From NCBI GenBank assembly GCA_011316305.1, contig SAUG01000008.1:141562-205561 (forward strand): a DNA stretch of 64,000 nucleotides. The letters run 5' to 3'. The DNA comes from Rusavskia elegans (lineage: Eukaryota > Ascomycota > Lecanoromycetes > Teloschistales > Teloschistaceae). Position 1 is the stretch's first letter. The number at the start of each line of letters is the position of its first letter. A program made the position numbers and the translations under genes. The notes beneath the pieces were generated by a model. The model saw only the letters and a program-made list of their open reading frames with translations. It did not search any database and was not told the origin of the DNA. This document shows positions 58,901 to 64,000 of this stretch, one piece after another.

Positions 58901-61515
58901 TTTGACCACAAGAAGCAAGCCTGGATTAAGCGCAAGGGCTCTCAGGATTCGAAAAGGCTAGATACCCACAGTCGATCCGGAAGCGACATTACCGAAAACT
59001 TGTTCGAGGATATACCAGATCTCAGCGTTGATGAGTCCCAAGAGCAGCAGCGTACCCAACGAACCATGGGATCGGTCAAGGCTTTGGGATCTGCTTCGGA
59101 TCAGATATCAAACCATGATTACGTTGAGACATGGCCGGTCAACAATCTGTCCTCTCGGCCGCAGACCCGGGACAGCGCAATGACAGGGACTGTAGACCAA
59201 AGCTCAGCTCCATCAAGAGTCTCTCGGTTGGCGTCAAGCGGACCGCTACTGGAGACTCGGGCGACCTCATGGGGCGACGATCTTGCAGCAAGAAAAGTTA
59301 CCCATGTCCAAATCCAATCCAGCAACAGCAACCCAGTCTTACACGACGAGGGACATAGCGAAGAGGTCGAACATGAGATCAGCATCCTGGAAGGTCGAAC
59401 CTCGGAGCCACCTGGACGTCTCCATCGCGTGCAACAGCAACCACGAGTAGTCACTGTAGCTTTTTCCTCGCCACTAATCGACCCAATGCGTCCTGTTGAC
59501 GATGGCGGCAATAATGACGCATGGGACGACGGTAGTGATCTTGACCTCGCAGATTCGCCAGTACGGGACAACGCTCGCTCATATTCAGCCAGCAAAAGGC
59601 GCACATCTTCAGGATTCGGCAAACGGTCATCGTATCGAAGCGGATCTCGACGAGCATCGATAGGCTTGGCTCAGCCTATGTCAAGACTTGATGAAAACGA
59701 GGAGTTGACCTTCCTTCAATCATTTCACGGTCCGCAGACGACAAACATGAATCTCGTCCTAACAACGCCTTTACCAGCATCCAGAAGCATGCTACAGCCA
59801 CCTGCTCATTCTTCAGCACAGTCGTCCAGTATAGGCTTTCAACTAACTCCGTTGTCTGAATTCACTGTACATAACAATGACGAGCTTGCCAACCGCAGTG
59901 CTAACCATGTCACGAGGCATCGGGGTTTCTTGGCCACGCATGAGGTGGAGGAGAAACTGTCGCTTGCCGTCCAAGACCTTGTCAAGAAGTTGACAGACAT
60001 CGAGCCTTACGAACCATATTGGGACTATATCCGACATGTCGATTTGCAGAACCGGGGTTTGCATAGTTTGCACATGCTTGACAATTTCTGCGGTCACATC
60101 GAAGATCTTGATATCTCGTACAACGAACTCAGCCAGCTGCACGGTGCTCCTCCGGGCATTCGACAACTCCAAGCTCGCAATAACTGCTTATCCAACCTCA
60201 CCTCGTGGAGTCATCTGCAGAATTTGCAATATCTCGATGTGTCCAGCAATCAGATAACAAGTCTGGTTGGCTTTCAGAGCCTAGTGCACCTGCGAGAGCT
60301 GAAAGCGGCCAATAACCAGATCGAAAGCCTTGAAGGTATTCTGGAGCTTGATGGCTTAATCAAACTTGTATTGAGGCGTAATTGCATCAAGGCCGTCAAT
60401 TTCGAAACGAACAAACTGTAAGGAAAGGTCATTCATTGTGGTATACCATTGTATGCTAACATGCGAAAAGCACCCGCTTGATCGAACTTGACCTGAGGCA
60501 CAACCAGCTCGTCGAAGTGACGCATCTGAATGACCTACCAGCCCTCAAGCGTCTTGACCTCAGCGAAAATGACCTTGAAGTTTTAGTCTTCCCAGAAGGT
60601 TCTGAATGCTTGCAGGATCTACGCGTGGCCAACAATCGTCTTGCAGCGCTTGATATAGGCCGCCTGCCTGGTCTGCAGTCTCTCGACATTGACAACAACT
60701 CGATCACAAGTATTGATAACCTTGCTTCTCATACAAGCCTTCAGATTCTTTCTTGGCGAGAACAAGGTCCGAAATGCGATCAGCCCGACGCGAGCGTCCA
60801 ATATCAGCATTGTCGCAACGTCCGGGAGCTGTATCTGTCCGGCAATACTTTGCGGACTTTTGCGCCCAGCGTTCATCTCCTGGATCTCCGACATTTGGAG
60901 CTAGCATCTACTGGCCTGCAATCTTTACCCGAAGACTTTGGTATTAAGTGTTCGAACTTGCGATCACTCAATCTCAACTTCAATGCATTGACGGAGCTGC
61001 GGCCCCTGTTGGGTCTTGTCAAGCTGGAAAAGCTATATCTCGTTGGGAACCGCATCACTCGCCTACGACGAACCGCGAGTGTGCTCGATCGCATTGGGCA
61101 CGAGCTGGTCGAAATCGATTTCCGACAGAATCCACTGACATTGGGTTTTTATAATCCTCAAAAACGACGATTCTTTAAGGAGCAACAACTGATAATCTCT
61201 CGCCAAAAGCTTAGCCCTCCAAAAGTAGATGATGAAGAGTACAATGACTTGAAAGATTGCACTACTTACACTCTTCCTTGGGTAGAGCCGAGCGCGGAAG
61301 ATGCAGCGCGGCAGAGACTGGACGAAGACACGGAGATCAGAAGAAGAGTGTACGAGATGCTGACCGCATTACGATGTAAAAATCTGAGGAGACTCGACGG
61401 CCTGTGCCTGGATAGGCGGAAGGTGGCAAGCAAAGATGGAGTTTGGGAACGGCTCCGGGAGCTCGGCGTTCTGACGAGTAAGGGCAAAGGAGATGCGATC
61501 GAACTTGAGGGATGA
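55952..61515 (+). CDS. Septation-initiation scaffold, Cdc11/Nud1-like LRR protein
   Basis: A spindle-pole-body scaffold of the septation initiation (mitotic exit) network. Exons 55952-60417 and 60471-61515 (53 nt intron) give 1836 residues. Residues 1 to about 1350 are Ser/Arg/Pro-rich and disordered, starting MDQWLDSLSEDWVSQP, a conserved opening in filamentous ascomycetes. From about 1356 on there are roughly a dozen leucine-rich repeats (HIEDLDISYNELSQLHGAPP, LQYLDVSSNQITSL, LIELDLRHNQLVEV across the splice, LRSLNLNFNALTEL), ending in a cap with NPLTLGFYNP and LRRLDGLCLD. Many Ser-Pro sites in the N-terminal part fit cell-cycle phosphorylation; that is inference. Confidence 0.88.
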
Positions 61516-62202
61516 TTTTATGAGTTCACCAAAAGTCACGGGTCGGGATGCACGATGTAGATACGGGCGCATCCGAGGGAATCAGGCTCAATGGCTGGAT
61601 ACTGAACATTGGGTGGGCTTTGCAGCGTTTGTTTGTTTGATACATGGTAGAGGCCGGCTAAGATGCAGCTGCCAAATCCGAACCATCACATTGTCGATTT
61701 TCTCTGCCTGTCAAACCTACGGTGCTGCTCCTTTCCACTCGATATATTTCGCCGCGCCCACGGCGTGCAGGTAATTCCTGACGGAGTATTGAAGTCCACA
61801 TCGCTTCGACTCGCGGGTTCGGCATTCGATAGCTAGACTGCCAGCCAAACCAGATGTCCCAGTAGAGTTGTCCAGTAAGATTTACCCGGGCCACTTCATA
61901 CCAATTAGATAGTTTAGAAGAGTGACTTCGTGCGATGGCAGATGACTTGGTACGGTAAAGGACCCCCTACGTGTCAGAACATAGGTATTTCGGTAGTTAC
62001 GTGCGGTGGAGATTGAGTTGAGGTCAATCTATCGCGCGTAGCGCGCCTCTGCACCGCGGCAACTGCCGGTCAATCAGCTTGGCATTCGAGAAATTTCCTT
62101 TGAGATTTGCATCAACGGATCAGCACCGAGTTCAGTTACGCTTCTCTGACTAAAACATTCATCTTCGGGTCAATTGTATTCACCTGCTACGTACCCCTCA
62201 AC
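61516..62202. other. Hsp10 promoter region
   Basis: 687 bp between the LRR gene and Hsp10. It contains the heat-shock element listed separately and a GCGCG-TAG-CGCGC inverted repeat at about 62034-62046. No gene. Confidence 0.6.
62094..62108. promoter_or_regulatory. Heat-shock element upstream of Hsp10
   Basis: ATTCGAGAAATTTCC contains three perfect alternating 5 bp units (nTTCn nGAAn nTTCn), the binding site of trimeric heat-shock factor. It lies 95 bp upstream of the Hsp10 ATG. Function is inferred from the exact consensus and the chaperonin context. Confidence 0.75.
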
Positions 62203-62702
62203 ATGGTAAGTTGCTTGGTCTCGGTCCCCCAACAATGACTGACGATGAGCAATGCAGACGACAGCCCTTAAGTCAATCAAGTCTCTCTCCCCACTGCTCG
62301 ACCGTATACTTGTCCAGCGAGTCAAGGCCGAAGCCAAGACTGCAGGCGGTCTCTTCCTACCCGAGAGCAGCGTCAAGGAGCTCAACGAGGCAAAGGTGCT
62401 GGCCGTTGGTCCAGGAGGTCTGGACAAGGAGGGCAAGAGGGTCACACCAAGTGTCGCACCGGGCGACAAGGTTTTAATACCGCAGGTACAGAGCAACCTC
62501 TCGACTGCGCAATAGAAGCATGATATCTAGAAGATCGGTGCTGACGATGGTACTCTAGTATGGGGGAAGTCCCGTGAAAGTCGGAGAGGAGGAATACTCG
62601 CTATTCAGGGACCATGAGTAAGATTCTCAACTCCCTTCGGCCTGTCCGATTTTATAGAGACTCATTCGTTTACGCAGACTACTGGCCAAGATCAACGAAT
62701 AA
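62203..62702 (+). CDS. HSP10: Mitochondrial 10 kDa chaperonin Hsp10
   Basis: The co-chaperonin lid of mitochondrial Hsp60. Exons 62203-62205, 62258-62485, 62559-62617 and 62678-62702 give 104 residues, the usual length. The first coding exon is only the ATG, directly followed by GTAAGT. The protein reads MTTALKSIKSLSPLLDRILV, then KTAGGLFLPESSVKELNEAK, the mobile loop, and VGPGGLDKEGKRVTPSVAPG; after intron 2 YGGSPVKVGEEEYSLFRDHE, and after intron 3 LLAKINE. All family motifs are intact. Confidence 0.95.
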
Positions 62703-63725
62703 GTCTTCGATATCCGGCGCCTGCGACTGTATCATATGTATCCATAACCCTGGATCGGCACCATAGCAAGGTGGAGGTGCCGTCTGCATAATTCGAGCGA
62801 TTGCATATTCGAGTTTGTAATTACCCAAGCGACAAATAGTTCATCTCCACTCATCTGCGATGCAATGACATCGACTACGTTGTTTCGATATTTTTGAGCC
62901 TAGCACAGTGATTAAATTTCACTCCATACGGAATTTACTGGTGCACAGATGCAGTCTGAAATACCATGCGAGCCATGCTTGGACATCTAAATTTGACATT
63001 GAACTTTCCTTGGACAGCTGGTGCAGTCACAAAAGCTTTTGATAACCTTCTCGAAAATCGTATTACGTAATCTCGAATCATCCTGGCTGGTGGATCGTCA
63101 CTGCCTTCTCGCGCGTCACGTCTTCGGGGCGCAAGAACCCATCGCAAGACCTTAGCGGCCGCAAGAATCCTCTACCTTTCTAAGCAGATATAACCTCAAT
63201 AACCAGGATTAGTAAGAACTGTTAATAGTATACCTTCTAGAACTCGATCCGTCTAACAGATCTGCTTCTTCAGAATTCTTACTTTTCTACTGTACAGCTA
63301 GGCCTTGGGGAGGGGAAGGACTTCGGAAATCTTGGCTGTTTTTTGCGGCTCTGCTCTGCCAAGACCGTCGATATAATAGCGCTGTACGATTTAACAACGA
63401 CCCTACAGTCGTATTTTATCAAGATTTATATAATAGAGTACTTTTATTAGATCCTACAGATTATACTTACTAGAATATTTGTAGGGTATCGTATTCGTGG
63501 TTTGCTGTATTACATTTGGTAGGGGGTTCTTGCGGCCGCTAAGGTCTTGCGATGGGTTCTTGCGCCCCGAAGACATAACGCTTCTCGCGACTGACTTTAC
63601 GAAGCTGCACCTCCTGTTGACCCTGCGAAGCTCTCACTTTATTTTTCGGCAATTTAGAAGTATTCAAAGGAAACAACACAGGCCAGATCCTATACGGAGG
63701 AACCTCAAGCAGATCCGCCATCACC
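62703..63725. other. Intergenic with a MITE
   Basis: About 1 kb between Hsp10 and the R-SNARE gene. It holds the 467 bp element at 63114-63580; the rest shows nothing recognisable. Confidence 0.6.
63105..63589. mobile_element. Mutator-like MITE, 467 bp, with 9 bp target duplication
   Basis: The element is 63114-63580, bounded by the perfect 9 bp direct repeat CTTCTCGCG (63105-63113 and 63581-63589). Inverted ends of 57 bp (63114-63170 and 63524-63580) match at about 54 positions, differences being transitions. They begin CGTYAYGTCTTCGGGGCGCA and contain three CGCAA motifs each. The interior is AT-rich without a transposase frame. It ends 145 bp upstream of the R-SNARE start codon. The outer end also occurs at 17182-17201. 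Confidence 0.87.
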
Positions 63726-64000
63726 ATGGCATCCTCCAGCAGCTCCACCCCTCTCCTCTAGTAACACCTCCACCCATCCTTCTATATCCAGCCCTCTCAT
63801 CTAACCCTCTCACAGCTCCTGCATCGCCTACCGCACCACAATCCTAACCGAACACACCACCTCCGCCGCCTCGCAAACCTCCTCCCTCGCCTCCCTCATC
63901 CTCCCCAAAATCGACCACCGCACCCCGCAAAAACTAACCTACACGCACAACCAAAACTTCATCCACTACATCGCCGACGCCCCCTCGGACCACCCCTCCT
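63726..64000 (+). CDS. R-SNARE with longin domain, VAMP7-like (partial, runs off window)
   Basis: The 5' part of a vesicle SNARE gene; exon 1 is 63726-63760, intron 63761-63815 (55 nt, TCTAACCC branch-like), and exon 2 runs past the window end. The translated start MASSSSSTPLLYSCIAYRTT continues ILTEHTTSASSQTSSLASLI, LPKIDHRTPQKLTYTH and FIHYIADAPSDHPS, the N-terminal longin profilin-like fold of VAMP7-type SNAREs. The SNARE motif and membrane anchor lie outside. The in-frame TAG at the end of exon 1 is split by the intron. Confidence 0.85.

Noticed and set aside
1..64000. tRNA or rRNA genes
   Set aside because: I scanned for B-box-like GGTTCGAATCC patterns and rRNA-like blocks and found none that fold; tRNAscan-SE would be decisive.
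1..64000. Secondary-metabolite cluster
   Set aside because: The phospholipase, MATE and major-facilitator genes are far apart and no synthase or pathway regulator is present.

Overview
The window is nuclear DNA of a filamentous ascomycete (Pezizomycotina; the class cannot be fixed from sequence alone). The genes are densely packed and carry short introns of roughly 45-130 nt with GT..AG ends, often with a CTAAC-like branch site. The gene set is typically fungal: DASH subunit Dad1, Rho4, an ORC6 and SIN-scaffold type gene, a QDE-2/AGO-like Argonaute and an MCH1-like transporter. AT-rich transposon relics with an excess of C/T-type mismatches fit old RIP-like mutation. All exon structures below were worked out by hand from reading frames, splice signals and protein-family continuity.

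Layout. 0.1-4.2 kb: mitochondrial ribosomal protein uL23m (+) converging on peroxisomal Lon (-, ending in a PTS1). 4.2-5.1 kb: intergenic DNA with a stretch resembling group II intron domain I. 5.1-7.8 kb: DEAD-box helicase Dbp10 (-). 7.8-11.7 kb: gene-poor, with a 4 x 19 bp minisatellite. 11.7-14.4 kb: patatin-like phospholipase fused to a serine-less thioesterase-like N-terminal domain. 14.7-15.9 kb: decayed membrane-protein gene. 15.9-17.7 kb: transposon island (a Tc1/mariner-like MITE with TA duplication, a terminal relic, and a 342 bp Mutator-like MITE with a perfect 9 bp duplication). 17.8-28.8 kb: RPA2 (+), MATE transporter (-), proteasome Rpn1 (-), Yvc1-like TRP channel (-). 29.7-37.4 kb: Rho4 (+), Dad1 (-), Snm1-like RNase MRP/P subunit (+), Orc6 (-), Dbr1 (+), queuosine-salvage QNG1 (-). 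37.4-40.8 kb: no recognisable gene. 40.8-45.8 kb: Cys-rich single-pass surface protein (+), Argonaute (-). 46.8-52.2 kb: Vps11 (+), Mch1 (+). 52.6-61.5 kb: a disordered nuclear-type protein and a Cdc11/Nud1-like LRR scaffold. 62.2 kb to the end: Hsp10 with a heat-shock element, a 467 bp Mutator-like MITE, and the 5' part of a VAMP7-like R-SNARE.

The genes are mostly housekeeping and form no operon or biosynthetic cluster. Themes recur: DNA replication and mitosis (RPA2, Orc6, Dad1, Cdc11-like), with MluI-box (ACGCGT) sequences upstream of RPA2 and Orc6; proteostasis (Rpn1, peroxisomal Lon, Hsp10); RNA processing (Dbp10, Dbr1, Snm1-like); and vacuole/endosome function (Vps11, VAMP7-like, Yvc1-like, Mch1). 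The most unusual material is the pair of Mutator-like MITE loci 46 kb apart that share a terminal module, the group-II-intron-like stretch, and the phospholipase fusion.
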